A DNA stretch of 64,000 nucleotides from Marinifilum fragile JCM 15579. Its GTDB lineage: Bacteria > Bacteroidota > Bacteroidia > Bacteroidales > Marinifilaceae. Shown one piece after another: positions 1-9,195 of this stretch. The notes under the pieces are model-generated. The model made no database searches and was not told the origin of the DNA. It saw nothing but the letters and a program-made list of their open reading frames with translations. The stretch spans positions 266,581 to 330,580 of the forward strand of contig NZ_BAZX01000002.1 of NCBI RefSeq assembly GCF_001310955.1, read 5' to 3'. The position numbers and the translations under genes were made by a program. The first letter of the stretch is position 1, and the number at the start of each line of letters is the position of its first letter.

Positions 1-2
1 TT

Positions 3-56
3 AAAAAATTAGGTAATGTTCATGAGTTGAGCTTAGAAGAAGTATTTAATTATTAA
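3..56 (+). CDS. C-terminal tail of a probable ABC transporter ATPase (partial)
   Basis: Only the last 17 codons of a plus-strand gene lie in the window, ending in LSLEEVFNY before a TAA. A final 'LEEVF' motif is typical of the extreme C-terminus of ABC-2-type transporter ATP-binding subunits, which is the sole basis for the family guess. A strong hairpin terminator follows 30 bases later, consistent with the end of a transcription unit. The rest of the gene is outside the window, so the assignment is tentative. Confidence 0.35.
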   Translation, partial: KKLGNVHELSLEEVFNY

Positions 57-86
57 TTAGGGGTTTAGTATTTATGACTAAATGAA

Positions 87-126
87 AAGGCCTCTTCCTA
101 AAAATGGAAGAGGCCTTACTTTTTTG
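87..126. terminator. Strong hairpin terminator, probably bidirectional
   Basis: A perfect 12-bp stem (AAGGCCTCTTCC with GGAAGAGGCCTT) encloses a 7-base loop and is followed by a T-rich run. It sits between the plus-strand gene ending at 56 and the minus-strand PspC gene ending at 199, and can serve both. Confidence 0.85.
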
Positions 127-198
127 AATACTTTTGGTAAAGCAGGTGAAAAAGACAAACCCTTCTTCACCAAATTGGGGTAAAGATTGCATTCAAAT

Positions 199-396
199 TT
201 AAACTGTTTCGCAGTTTGTATCTGGTAGAACCATTGCAAGAATAAAATAAACCAACAACATTAAAGGATTGAATAATGTTAGGATTAGATATCCTGCCCT
301 AATAATTACCGGATCGAGTTCCGGATTTATGTATTGAGAAATACCACCGCAAACACCTGCTATCTTTTTATCTCTTGATCTGAATAATCGTTTCAT
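199..396 (-). CDS. PspC-domain small membrane protein
   Basis: This 65-residue protein is essentially one PspC domain: a basic N-terminus (MKRLFRSRDKKIAGVCGGIS) followed by one long hydrophobic segment ending in VLP. The K-x-I-x-G-V-C-G-G-I motif is diagnostic of the family. PspC proteins sit in the inner membrane and take part in phage-shock-like envelope stress responses in other bacteria; the role here is inferred. It is the last gene of a minus-strand run that begins with PadR at 2919 and starts 15 bases after the DUF4252-like gene. It repeats the PspC domain found in the larger protein two genes upstream. Confidence 0.85.
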   Translation of the reverse strand: MKRLFRSRDKKIAGVCGGISQYINPELDPVIIRAGYLILTLFNPLMLLVYFILAMVLPDTNCETV

Positions 397-411
397 GCCA
401 TCTGTTTTTAA

Positions 412-906
412 TTACTCTTCATCTTTGTCGATACTGTAATGTGACAAAGTTTTCAATTCATCTACATGAAAGTCTCCAAAAAAGGAAATCAATGATGTTC
501 TGTTTTCATTGTAGTGAAGGATATGGAATTCGCTAAACTTTTTTCCTCTTCCTTTGGCAAAGAAATGAACATCGTCATCATCTTTATCTCTTTCCTCAAT
601 CAAGACTTCTTTGTAAGAGTCTCCTTTCGAAAGCTGCGATACAACAATCTTTTTAAATTTAGATTCATTGCCGATTTCGTGTTTGAAGCTTAAGAATTTA
701 ATAGTTTTACAATCGCCTGTTACGTTTTTTTCCAATTCATCTTCGTCAATATCAAAGTCCAGGTTTTTTAGGAAAGATCCTGCGAAACTAAAGCTGTTGA
801 AGCCATCAAGATTGGAATATTTAGCATGTAATTTTTCTCCTTTGGTTTGAGCCTGAGAAAGAATAGGTAAGGCTATTGCAATCAGAATTACTAATAATTT
901 TCTCAT
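412..906 (-). CDS. Secreted DUF4252-like protein
   Basis: From the internal ATG at 906 the product is 164 residues with a clean signal peptide (MRKLLVILIAIALPILSQAQ). An upstream ATG at 990 would put 28 unlikely residues before the signal, so the later start is chosen. The mature part is acidic and mixed alpha/beta, with a late 'SLISFFGDFHVDEL' stretch resembling the end of DUF4252 domains, which are periplasmic or outer-membrane proteins of unknown function in Bacteroidota. It lies between two PspC genes in the PadR-led operon, so a role in envelope homeostasis is plausible but unproven. Confidence 0.7.
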   Translation of the reverse strand: MRKLLVILIAIALPILSQAQTKGEKLHAKYSNLDGFNSFSFAGSFLKNLDFDIDEDELEKNVTGDCKTIKFLSFKHEIGNESKFKKIVVSQLSKGDSYKEVLIEERDKDDDDVHFFAKGRGKKFSEFHILHYNENRTSLISFFGDFHVDELKTLSHYSIDKDEE

Positions 907-1012
907 AATGTTTGTTTTAAAATTAGCCATGTTTGCACCTATTGTTGTGTGTGATGAAAAAGGTATCGGTGCAAAACATGGATAGAACAACTAATTTATT
1001 ATTTAACTAGGC

Positions 1013-2575
1013 TTAAGCCTTCTTTTTCATGATCCATTTTTCGCCAAGCATGTCGAAATCCCAGGTGTTACTTACATTGTCGATGTCGTGAATAATTTTG
1101 CTCATTGATTCATCGAGGTAAATAACTTTTCCTTCCGGAACTTTAACAGTAATATGTAATCTTTGATTTCTCCATTTGGAATCATTTTCTAATGTGAAAA
1201 ATTGATTAAATACGATTATAGAGTCATTTTGAACCCATTTGTAATTAATTCCTTCTGCGTTTTCCACAGCTCTATCTAAAGTTCTTCCGCGAGCTTTTTT
1301 CTTTAGTTTGATTTCAAAATTATCCGAATAACTTCTTTCTATATCCAAAGTAGGTTCACCTACAATAATTTCTTCATCATCATTCATGTATACTTTAACA
1401 TTATCCAGGTCAATATGGCCTTCGTACCAATGATCGCCAATGTTATTTGTGCTTTGTAAATACAATGTATCATTGGCTATTTTTTCGATTGGTTGATTTT
1501 CAGAGTATCTGGTGCTGCTGTGCATGTAACCTTTGATCTGTGAAAAACTTAGGCTAATTAAAAGTATAATCCCTGTAAGCCAAACTGCCAGAGCTGTAAA
1601 ACCTATAATCTTGTTGTTGGTTTTAAAGTTGAAAAGCAATTTAATTCCTGCAAAAATCAATAGCATTAAAGGAATGGCAATTACAACAATGATTCCAATG
1701 GTAAATAAAGTAATGCTTGTTCCGTCGAGGAATAATTTAGGGAACATTGTGCCTGGAAAATGGAAGTCTGCAAAGGGTCCAAAGAAGCTATGAGCAAAAA
1801 TCATAGATCCAATAAAACTTATAAGAGAAACAAATCCTGCAAAAATAAATCCAATACCCAGTAAAATGATAATCACTTTAAGTACCAAACGGAGAGCAGA
1901 ACCAAGGAAGTCAACAGATCTATCGAAACCATCTTTTACCTGAGGTCCGTTTTTTTCTCTCATTTTATCGAAGTTTTCTTTCACTTCTTTGTATTCGTCT
2001 TTTATCGATTCTTCGATATTGGATATGTTGACCTTTTTGCCTTTCATCTCAAGTTTTTGACTTGTAGTGGTTGCTTTAGGAACAACAATCCATAAGATAA
2101 TGTACAGTAGGAAAGCAAAACCATATCCAAGAAAGAAGAATAGTACGAATAGTAATCTGAATACGACTACATCGATACCGAAGTATGCTGATAAACCACT
2201 TGAAACACCTCCAAATACTCTTTTGTCTGGATCGCGATACAACCTGCGTTTCTTTTTGCTGGTAGTTGTGGTTTGTGATTGGTTTTGTGATTCTTCGGTA
2301 GTTTCATCATCAGTTTCGAAAATTTCTTCTGGTCTACCCATAATGGTTATTACCTCTTCAACCATATCAACATTTACGACCTGGTCTTTGCTACTTAGTT
2401 TTTCCTGAAAAATCTCTGCAATTCTGGATTCGATGTCAGAAATGATTTCTCTTCCTTCTTCGCCAGCACCATAGTGACTGTTGATCGTTCGCAGGTAATC
2501 TTGTAATTTTTCAAAAGCATCTTCATCGATGTGAAATATACTTCCGCTTATATTAATTGTTAATGTCTTTTTCAT
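1013..2575 (-). CDS. Large PspC-domain membrane protein
   Basis: The 520-residue protein has an N-terminal cytoplasmic region (about 1-110), with a DIESRIAEIF segment and 'IMGRPEEIF' helix typical of Bacteroidota PspC proteins. Next comes a PspC domain (about 113-172, KRVFGGVSSGLSAYFGID). Several more membrane segments follow (about 225-360), then a C-terminal soluble domain with beta-rich character, probably periplasmic. It starts 20 bases after the PadR gene, so the pair is almost certainly cotranscribed. PadR-PspC pairs are common in this phylum and are generally interpreted as a regulated envelope-stress module; no direct evidence of the inducing signal is visible. Confidence 0.85.
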   Translation of the reverse strand: MKKTLTINISGSIFHIDEDAFEKLQDYLRTINSHYGAGEEGREIISDIESRIAEIFQEKLSSKDQVVNVDMVEEVITIMGRPEEIFETDDETTEESQNQSQTTTTSKKKRRLYRDPDKRVFGGVSSGLSAYFGIDVVVFRLLFVLFFFLGYGFAFLLYIILWIVVPKATTTSQKLEMKGKKVNISNIEESIKDEYKEVKENFDKMREKNGPQVKDGFDRSVDFLGSALRLVLKVIIILLGIGFIFAGFVSLISFIGSMIFAHSFFGPFADFHFPGTMFPKLFLDGTSITLFTIGIIVVIAIPLMLLIFAGIKLLFNFKTNNKIIGFTALAVWLTGIILLISLSFSQIKGYMHSSTRYSENQPIEKIANDTLYLQSTNNIGDHWYEGHIDLDNVKVYMNDDEEIIVGEPTLDIERSYSDNFEIKLKKKARGRTLDRAVENAEGINYKWVQNDSIIVFNQFFTLENDSKWRNQRLHITVKVPEGKVIYLDESMSKIIHDIDNVSNTWDFDMLGEKWIMKKKA

Positions 2576-2595
2576 AGTGTTAACAGTTTTTGGAC

Positions 2596-2919
2596 TTACT
2601 TTTTAATCGTATTTACGGCATCAACCAATTCTTGCCATGAACCATCAAGTTCCTTTAAAAATTCATTGCCTACTTCTGTACTTGTGTAATACTTTCTTGG
2701 AGGTCCTTGTGTCGACTCTTCCCATCGGTAGCTTAATAAACCGGCATTTTTTAGCCTGGTTAGTAAGGGATAAAGTGTCCCTTCCACTACAATCATTTTG
2801 GCTTCTTTAAGTTCCTTAATGATGTCTGATGCATAGGCATCACTTTTTGAGAGAATGGAAAGAATACAATATTCCAGCACTCCTTTTCGCATTTGGGCTT
2901 TTGTGTTTTCTATTTTCAT
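2596..2919 (-). CDS. PadR-family transcriptional regulator
   Basis: The 107-residue protein shows the PadR winged-helix signature: 'RKGVLEYCILSILSKSDAYASDIIKEL' in sections, then 'GTLYPLLTRLKNAGLLSYRWEES' in sections, and 'GPPRKYYTSTEVG' in the wing. It is close to the minimal family length with a short C-terminal helix, like the small PadR subfamily. It is the first gene of the minus-strand run ending at 199 and most likely represses that run, including itself. The effector is unknown. Confidence 0.92.
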   Translation of the reverse strand: MKIENTKAQMRKGVLEYCILSILSKSDAYASDIIKELKEAKMIVVEGTLYPLLTRLKNAGLLSYRWEESTQGPPRKYYTSTEVGNEFLKELDGSWQELVDAVNTIKK

Positions 2920-2939
2920 ACTTGGAATATTTATATTGA

Positions 2940-3356
2940 TTAAATTGCAGATCTAATGTTACCAGGGAAATTTCTGAAGTTTTTAGACCTTTTCTTTTTT
3001 GCTGTTACTATAGTTGAGTTTTGTTTTACAGTGATTGTATCCTTATAAACTTTACACCTTATTGATGTATCCATATTTAGTTTTGGATTGTTATAATCTT
3101 CCATATTTCCGGATACGATGTCCTTACAAACTTTAAGATTTTCTTTAAAGATCAAGATTCCATTATCTAGATATCCTTTTTCATTGGTTATTTCATCTGC
3201 AGGAGATTTACCACCATTATTGCATTCGATTTTAAAAAATGGCACTAGAAATTTATCAATTGTTAACAATTGAGCCTTTGACTCTAAGGAGAATGCTGTT
3301 ACTGTTAATATCAGAAATGAGATTCTCAATATTTTGTCTTTTAATAAGGGTTTCAT
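2940..3356 (-). CDS. Secreted hypothetical protein
   Basis: This 138-residue protein has a signal peptide (about 1-28, ending in ESKAQ) and a basic C-terminal end rich in KKKRSKN. I recognise no family. It has three cysteines in the mature part, which could allow a disulfide. It ends 20 bases before the PadR start, but a promoter-like element just upstream (3404-3435) suggests that it begins its own transcript, which could run on into the PadR/PspC operon. Confidence 0.6.
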   Translation of the reverse strand: MKPLLKDKILRISFLILTVTAFSLESKAQLLTIDKFLVPFFKIECNNGGKSPADEITNEKGYLDNGILIFKENLKVCKDIVSGNMEDYNNPKLNMDTSIRCKVYKDTITVKQNSTIVTAKKKRSKNFRNFPGNIRSAI

Positions 3357-3403
3357 TGTTGTAGGTTTTTATAATACTATCTCTAACATATAAGTTTGTA
3401 TTA

Positions 3404-3435
3404 CAAATATACAGATAAAAAAAGGTAATATGCAA
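3404..3435 (-). promoter_or_regulatory. Bacteroidota-type promoter for the gene at 2940-3356
   Basis: Read on the minus strand, TATATTTG matches the -7 consensus TAnnTTTG, and an ATTG box lies 21 bases upstream, matching the -33 element. It is about 48 bases before the ATG at 3356. Consensus boxes are short, so chance occurrence in AT-rich DNA is possible. Confidence 0.5.
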
Positions 3436-3563
3436 TACATAGTACTGGATATTTTCAAGAAAAACACATAAATACTTGTAAATCAATACAAAAAAAATTA
3501 AAGATATTTTATACTATATTTGAAATTCTCTTAATTTTTTATTAAACCAGTAATTTTGTGAGG

Positions 3564-3785
3564 ATGAAACAGGTGTATCAAAGAAGAAGTAAGTGCATTG
3601 GATGTGCATATTGTGTAGGGGTGGCGCCTGGTTTTTGGCTTATGAATGAGAGAGACGGGAAGTGTGATTTATTGGGAGCAAACCTTATAAATAACGAATT
3701 TGTACTTGATATTTTCGATGATGAGCTGGAGCAAAATCAGAAGGCTGCAGAAATATGTCCCGCAAATTGTATCAGAATAGAATAA
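3564..3785 (+). CDS. Ferredoxin, single [4Fe-4S] type
   Basis: A 73-residue ferredoxin from the ATG at 3564; a GTG two codons upstream is an alternative start. Cysteines are in CIGCAYC (C-x2-C-x2-C) with the fourth in the C-terminal EICPANCIRI, so a single [4Fe-4S] cluster is bound, as in monocluster ferredoxins of the Thermotoga/Desulfovibrio type. The second C-terminal cysteine could form a disulfide or be spare. It is monocistronic, bounded by a terminator. The redox partner cannot be named from context. Confidence 0.88.
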   Translation: MKQVYQRRSKCIGCAYCVGVAPGFWLMNERDGKCDLLGANLINNEFVLDIFDDELEQNQKAAEICPANCIRIE

Positions 3786-3800
3786 AGTTATTATAACAAT

Positions 3801-3836
3801 AAAGAGCAACCGTTAAAAAACAGTTGCTCTTTTAAT
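3801..3836. terminator. Bidirectional hairpin terminator between ferredoxin and typA
   Basis: A perfect 10-bp stem (AAAGAGCAAC with GTTGCTCTTT) around a 12-base loop separates two convergent genes. T-rich sequence follows the right arm and A-rich sequence precedes the left arm, so it can work in both directions. Confidence 0.85.
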
Positions 3837-3869
3837 ATTATATCGGCGTAAATGAATTATGTCGTTTAC

Positions 3870-5669
3870 TTATTCTTTCGAAGCTCTTTTTCTGTCGTGT
3901 TCAGAAAGTAAGATCTTACGAAGTCTGATGTTATTTGGCGTTACTTCAACATATTCATCACCTTGAATATACTCTAAAGCTTCTTCTAATGAGAAAATTA
4001 CTGGAGGAGCCAATCTAATCTTATCATCAGTACCTGAAGTACGCATGTTGGTTAGCTTCTTTGTTTTGGTAACATTGATATCTAAATCACCAGCACGAGT
4101 ATTTTCACCCACAACCTGACCTTTATAAATTTCGGTTTGCGGAGCTACGAAGAATCTACCACGATCCTGTAGTTTACCCAATGCATATGCAAATGTAGTA
4201 CCTGTTTCCATAGCAATTAATGAACCATTAATACGTCCTGGAATTTCACCTTTGAATGCTTGATATTCGTGAAAACGATGCGACATTACAGCTTCACCTG
4301 CAGTTGCAGTCAAAATCTGGTTTCTTAAGCCAATAATTCCTCGCGATGGAATGTGGAATTCAAGGTGAATACGATCAGCCTTACGTTCCATGGTTAACAT
4401 TTCACCTTTACGCTGAGTAATTAATTCGATGGCTTTTCCTGATACATCTTCTGGAAGATCGATGTATAGAATCTCCACTGGTTCACATTTTTCACCAGCT
4501 ATATCTTTAATAATTACCTGTGGCTGTCCAACCTGAAGTTCGTAACCTTCACGTCTCATAGTCTCTATCAATACAGACAAGTGAAGTACGCCACGACCAA
4601 ATACATTGTATGAATCGGCCGAATCGGTTGGAACAACGCGTAAAGCCAAATTCTTTTCTAATTCTAATTCTAAACGATCGATCAAGTGACGGGAAGTTAC
4701 ATATTTACCATCCTGACCGTAAAATGGGGAGTTGTTAATAGTAAACAACATACTCATTGTTGGCTCATCGATTGCAATTGGATCTAATGGTTCAGGATTT
4801 TCAATATCACAAATTGAATCTCCAATATCAAAGCCATCAATACCTACTAAAGCACAAAGTTCACCCGATTTTACACTTGATACTCTTTCTTTACCTAAAC
4901 CGGTAAATACGTGTAATTCCTTTATGCGAGATTTTTTAATGCTACCATCACGTTTGGCAAGGCTAACATTCATACCTTCTTTTAATTCTCCACGATGAAC
5001 TCTACCTACGGCGATACGGCCAACATAGTTCGAGAAGTCAAGAGATGTAATAAGCATTTGAGGTGTTCCTTCCAAAACTTTTGGCTCTGGTATGTATTCG
5101 ATAATTGCATCAAGAATTGCAGTAATGTCGTTGGTTGGAGTTTTCCAATCTTTTGACATCCAACCTTCTTTAGCAGAACCATAAATGGTTGGGAAATCAA
5201 GCTGTTCTTCCGTAGCTTCAAGATTGAACATTAGTTCAAAAACTTGTTCTTGTACTTCTTCAGGACGACAGTTTGGTTTGTCAACTTTGTTTACGACTAC
5301 TACTGGTTTCAAACCTAATGCAAGTGCTTTAGATAATACGAAACGAGTTTGAGGCATAGTTCCTTCAAAGGCATCCACCAACAAAAGTACTCCATCGGCC
5401 ATATTCAAAACACGCTCAACCTCTCCACCAAAGTCAGAGTGACCAGGGGTGTCAATAATGTTAATTTTTACATCATTGTATTCAAGAGATACGTTTTTCG
5501 ACAAAATGGTAATACCTCTCTCTCTTTCCAGGTCGTTATTGTCAAGAATAAGGTCTCCCGGATTTTCATTCTTTCTGAAAATGTTACTGTGCATTATCAT
5601 TTTATCAACCAAAGTGGTTTTTCCATGGTCAACGTGAGCGATAATCGCAATGTTTCTTAGTTTCTTCAT
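3870..5669 (-). CDS. typA: Ribosome-associated GTPase TypA/BipA
   Basis: The 599-residue protein is a translation-factor GTPase: P-loop AHVDHGKTT (residues 11-19), switch I RERGIT (49-54), DTPGHSDFGGEV (G3) and NKVDKP (G4). EF-G-like domains II and III/V and the BipA-specific C-terminal domain follow. It is full length. TypA binds the 70S ribosome and aids 50S assembly and growth under stress, including cold. A long 5' untranslated region with a promoter-like element at 5829-5857 lies upstream. It stands alone, convergent with the ferredoxin gene. Confidence 0.97.
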   Translation of the reverse strand: MKKLRNIAIIAHVDHGKTTLVDKMIMHSNIFRKNENPGDLILDNNDLERERGITILSKNVSLEYNDVKINIIDTPGHSDFGGEVERVLNMADGVLLLVDAFEGTMPQTRFVLSKALALGLKPVVVVNKVDKPNCRPEEVQEQVFELMFNLEATEEQLDFPTIYGSAKEGWMSKDWKTPTNDITAILDAIIEYIPEPKVLEGTPQMLITSLDFSNYVGRIAVGRVHRGELKEGMNVSLAKRDGSIKKSRIKELHVFTGLGKERVSSVKSGELCALVGIDGFDIGDSICDIENPEPLDPIAIDEPTMSMLFTINNSPFYGQDGKYVTSRHLIDRLELELEKNLALRVVPTDSADSYNVFGRGVLHLSVLIETMRREGYELQVGQPQVIIKDIAGEKCEPVEILYIDLPEDVSGKAIELITQRKGEMLTMERKADRIHLEFHIPSRGIIGLRNQILTATAGEAVMSHRFHEYQAFKGEIPGRINGSLIAMETGTTFAYALGKLQDRGRFFVAPQTEIYKGQVVGENTRAGDLDINVTKTKKLTNMRTSGTDDKIRLAPPVIFSLEEALEYIQGDEYVEVTPNNIRLRKILLSEHDRKRASKE

Positions 5670-6418
5670 CTCGTATCTTCTTTATGACTCTGTGTCTTAA
5701 AAATCAATCAATATTATTGAAAAAGGCTGCTTTCATTGTAAAGCTTCTCCTTGTAAATGTCAAGATCTGCACACAAAATTTGTGAATTAATTGTGGCAGA
5801 ATCGATTGCGCTGCTAAAAATGCGGCTGCAAAAGTACGGTTTATTTTTGTGAATCAATCTATTTAGATGGAATAATTTAAAGTTTGAAAAAATTAACCCT
5901 TTAACTTATTGCTTTATTAAAATTAACTTAATATGATGTTTGGATTTTTACAGATAGATTTGCTACTCTTTAAAAACGAGAGAATGTAATTTAGAATCAA
6001 ATCAATTAAAGCTGTGATAAAAGGAAAAAACTGTACCTTCGCAGAATTATTGACGAATTCAAGAATTAATTTGTTTTATAGGAATAGGGGTATTTGCTTT
6101 TAAATTAAAAACTTAGTGGTGTTGGGATTGTGTGAAATGATTGAAAAACATTATCTTCCGCATCCTAAATTTTAAAAGTTATGAACTTATAATTTGATAT
6201 TAAATATTAGTTTTTTAGAAAAAGATGCCTCGATTTTTAATAATCAAAATGTTTTTTAGACGAACTATTAATTTTATTGGATGAACCTTAAATAAATGAT
6301 TGTTGATTATTTGTTAATAAGTTTTAAACGAACCATTTTTGTAATTCTTTACTCCAAGGAATGTGAGATGATTTTGTAGCAATTTTGCTACACTATTACT
6401 AACCTAACAATTCATTTT
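5670..6418. other. Divergent intergenic region, typA / TonB receptor
   Basis: About 750 AT-rich bases separate typA (minus) from the TonB-dependent receptor gene (plus). Apart from the typA promoter-like element I see no gene, tRNA or clear hairpin terminator. The length suggests long 5' untranslated leaders or complex regulation on the receptor side. Confidence 0.6.
5829..5857 (-). promoter_or_regulatory. Probable typA promoter
   Basis: On the minus strand TACTTTTG fits the Bacteroidota -7 consensus TAnnTTTG, with a TTG box 18 bases upstream at the -33 position. It lies about 160 bases before the typA start, implying a long leader. Confidence 0.5.
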
Positions 6419-8986
6419 ATGAAAAATGTAATGAGAAGTATTTTGACAATGGCAGCTGTATTGATGCTGTCCGTTGCAGCTATTGCTCAAACCACCGTAA
6501 AAGGTGTAGTCGTAGATGGAGGTTCTGGTGAAAGTTTACCAGGAGCTTCAATTGTCGTATCAGGAACCGCTTCTGGTACAGTTTCAGGTTTTGATGGTTC
6601 TTTTGCTTTGCAAGTGCCTCAAGGAGCATCAAAAATTGTAGTTAGCTTCGTAGGTTTCCTTGATAAGGAAATCGCTTTATCGGGAGCTCAGGATTTAGGT
6701 ACCATTAAGCTTGAGTCTGACGCTGTTGGTTTGAAAGAAGTAAGTGTTTTAGCATCAGTTGCTATTCAAAGAAAAACTCCGGTTGCTGTTTCTACAATTT
6801 CTGCAGAGAAAATTGAAACTCAATTGGGTAGTCAGGAGTTTCCTGAAATCATGAAAATGACTCCAGGTGTATACGCTACTAAACAAGGTGGTGGTATTGG
6901 AGATTCTCGTATTAATGTTCGTGGTTTTTCTCAAGAGAATGTAGCTGTAATGATTAACGGTATTCCAGTAAATGACATGGAAAACGGACGTGTTTACTGG
7001 TCTAACTGGGCAGGTTTGTCAGATGCAACAAGATCAATGCAGGTGCAAAGAGGTCTTGGAGCTTCAAAATTGGCGATTAACTCTGTTGGTGGTACTTTAA
7101 ACATTTTAACTAAAGCTTCTGAAGCTAAAAAAGGAGGTTTCGCTGAGATTTCTACTACTGATTTCGGAATTAGAAAGTACAAGTTAGGCTTAAATACTGG
7201 TTTAATGTCAAATGGTATGGCTGTTACTTTTATAGGTTCTAGAACCGAGGGTGAAGGGTATATCGATGAAACTTGGGCAGATGCTTGGTCATACTTTTTA
7301 ACTGTAAGCAAAAACTTTGGTGATAAGCATAAATTGGTATTCACAGTAAGTGGTGCTCCTCAGGAACACGGACAAAGACCAGGTAGCAAGTACGACATGC
7401 TTTCATACGAGCAGTTTGAAAAATATGGAACTACTTATAATAAGAACTGGGGTTACTTAAAAGGTGAACGCATTAACGAGAAAGAGAACTTCTATCATAA
7501 GCCACAAGCTGGTTTAACTTGGTACTGGACCATTAATGACAGAACCAATTTGGCAACATCGGCTTACGCTTCAATTGGAACTGGTGGAGGTTCAGGTTAT
7601 CTTGGGAAATACAAAGGAACTTGGCAGTATGGTCCTAAATTGAATGATAACGGACAACAGAATTACGATGAGATCTGGAATGCTAACCGTGCAAATGGTT
7701 TAGCTGATGAAGGTGCTGAAATGATTCTAAGAAACTCAATGAACAACCACAAATGGGTAGGTTTATTGTCAACTTTAAATCATGACCTAAATGACAACTT
7801 CAAATTGATCTCTGGTGTAGATGGTCGTTACTACAAAGGTGAACACTATAGAGAGGTAAAAGATCTTTTAGGAGCTAAGTTTTGGGATGATTCATTCAAA
7901 TCAGGAAATGCAAGAGCTAAGAAAGATGATAAGATTGACTATTATAATGATGCATTCGTAACCTATGTTGGTGCATTTACTCAAATTGAGTATTCTAAAA
8001 ACAACTTGTCTACATTTATTGCTGGTACTATTTCTGATACTTGGTACAAGAGAAAAGATTACTTTAACTATAAAGATACTGAAGGTAACAGAGTTCCTGA
8101 AACTAGTGATACCGAAAGAGTTTTTGGTTACAATGGTAAGGCTGGTATCAACTACAATATTGACGAAAAGCACAATGTATTTGCAAATGCTGGTTACTAC
8201 TCAAAAGCTCCGACCATTGATGCGGTATTCTTGAATTACAAAAATGACTTAAACCCTGATTTAACCAATGAAAAAGTATCTGCTTTTGAGTTTGGTTATG
8301 GATTTAAATCTAAGAACTTAGTATTGAACTTGAATGCTTACTACACCAAGTGGAAAGATCGTTTCTTGGGTGCTACTTATAGAGATGCTTCTGGTGATAG
8401 TTATAATGTAAACTACAACAACGTATCTGAAATTCACACCGGAGTTGAGTTGGAAGCTAAATTACAAGTTGTCAAAAATCTGGATATTCAATCACAGGTT
8501 TCTGTTGGTGACTGGTACTATGACAAAGATGTTTCTACAGATTTGTATGACGATCAACAACAATTGGTTCAGCAAGGTGTAACTGTTGCAACTAAAGATT
8601 TGAAAGTTGCTGATGCACCTCAAACGCAAGTTGGGTTTGCGTTAAATTATAAATTCCTGGAGAACTTTAATTTGAATGCAAACTGGGTTTACTACGCAGA
8701 CCTATATGCTAACTTCGATGTGAAGGATAGAATTATCAACGAAGGTAAAGATGCGGATCGTGAGCAATCATGGAAGCTTCCTTCGTATGATGTATTAGAT
8801 TTAACACTTTCATATAACTTCGAAATTAAAGGATTAAAGTCAAGAATAGTTCTAAATGCATACAATGTATTGGATAAGGATTACATGGCTGAAGGTTTTG
8901 ATGGAAGAAATCATGACAAAGAATCATTCGTTGGATTCAAAGGATGGAAGAGAAACTTTAACTTAGGATTTAAAGTTAACTTCTAA
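6419..8986 (+). CDS. TonB-dependent outer-membrane receptor
   Basis: The 855-residue protein has a signal peptide (1-23, ending AAIAQ), then a carboxypeptidase-regulatory-like beta domain (about 25-100) and a TonB plug (about 115-235, with DSRINVRGFSQENVAVMING and GVGGTLNI-like sequence). A large beta-barrel follows, ending in the terminal phenylalanine KVNF expected of outer-membrane barrels. It lacks a SusD partner next door and is shorter than most SusC/RagA receptors, so it is a general receptor rather than a glycan SusC. The substrate is unknown. It shares the 'NDMENGR' plug motif with the receptor at 11902, suggesting related ligands. Confidence 0.92.
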   Translation: MKNVMRSILTMAAVLMLSVAAIAQTTVKGVVVDGGSGESLPGASIVVSGTASGTVSGFDGSFALQVPQGASKIVVSFVGFLDKEIALSGAQDLGTIKLESDAVGLKEVSVLASVAIQRKTPVAVSTISAEKIETQLGSQEFPEIMKMTPGVYATKQGGGIGDSRINVRGFSQENVAVMINGIPVNDMENGRVYWSNWAGLSDATRSMQVQRGLGASKLAINSVGGTLNILTKASEAKKGGFAEISTTDFGIRKYKLGLNTGLMSNGMAVTFIGSRTEGEGYIDETWADAWSYFLTVSKNFGDKHKLVFTVSGAPQEHGQRPGSKYDMLSYEQFEKYGTTYNKNWGYLKGERINEKENFYHKPQAGLTWYWTINDRTNLATSAYASIGTGGGSGYLGKYKGTWQYGPKLNDNGQQNYDEIWNANRANGLADEGAEMILRNSMNNHKWVGLLSTLNHDLNDNFKLISGVDGRYYKGEHYREVKDLLGAKFWDDSFKSGNARAKKDDKIDYYNDAFVTYVGAFTQIEYSKNNLSTFIAGTISDTWYKRKDYFNYKDTEGNRVPETSDTERVFGYNGKAGINYNIDEKHNVFANAGYYSKAPTIDAVFLNYKNDLNPDLTNEKVSAFEFGYGFKSKNLVLNLNAYYTKWKDRFLGATYRDASGDSYNVNYNNVSEIHTGVELEAKLQVVKNLDIQSQVSVGDWYYDKDVSTDLYDDQQQLVQQGVTVATKDLKVADAPQTQVGFALNYKFLENFNLNANWVYYADLYANFDVKDRIINEGKDADREQSWKLPSYDVLDLTLSYNFEIKGLKSRIVLNAYNVLDKDYMAEGFDGRNHDKESFVGFKGWKRNFNLGFKVNF

Positions 8987-9006
8987 GAAAAAATTTCAAT
9001 TGATAT

Positions 9007-9038
9007 AAAAGCCGGATCCATTTGGGTCCGGCTTTTTT
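9007..9038 (+). terminator. Terminator of the TonB receptor gene
   Basis: A 10-bp perfect stem (AAAAGCCGGA with TCCGGCTTTT) with a 9-base spacer and trailing T-run lies 20 bases after the stop codon of the receptor gene. Confidence 0.85.
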
Positions 9039-9195
9039 ATATCCTATAATAAACCCCAATAACGTATTAATGAGAAGCTTATTGTGTAGAAATCTGTGTT
9101 TAATGACATAATAAATATCCTTGACATTGTATGCAAACTGTAGGAACTTGTTTGGTGTTAAATAAATATTAATCAAATCACTTAAATTTAATGTT

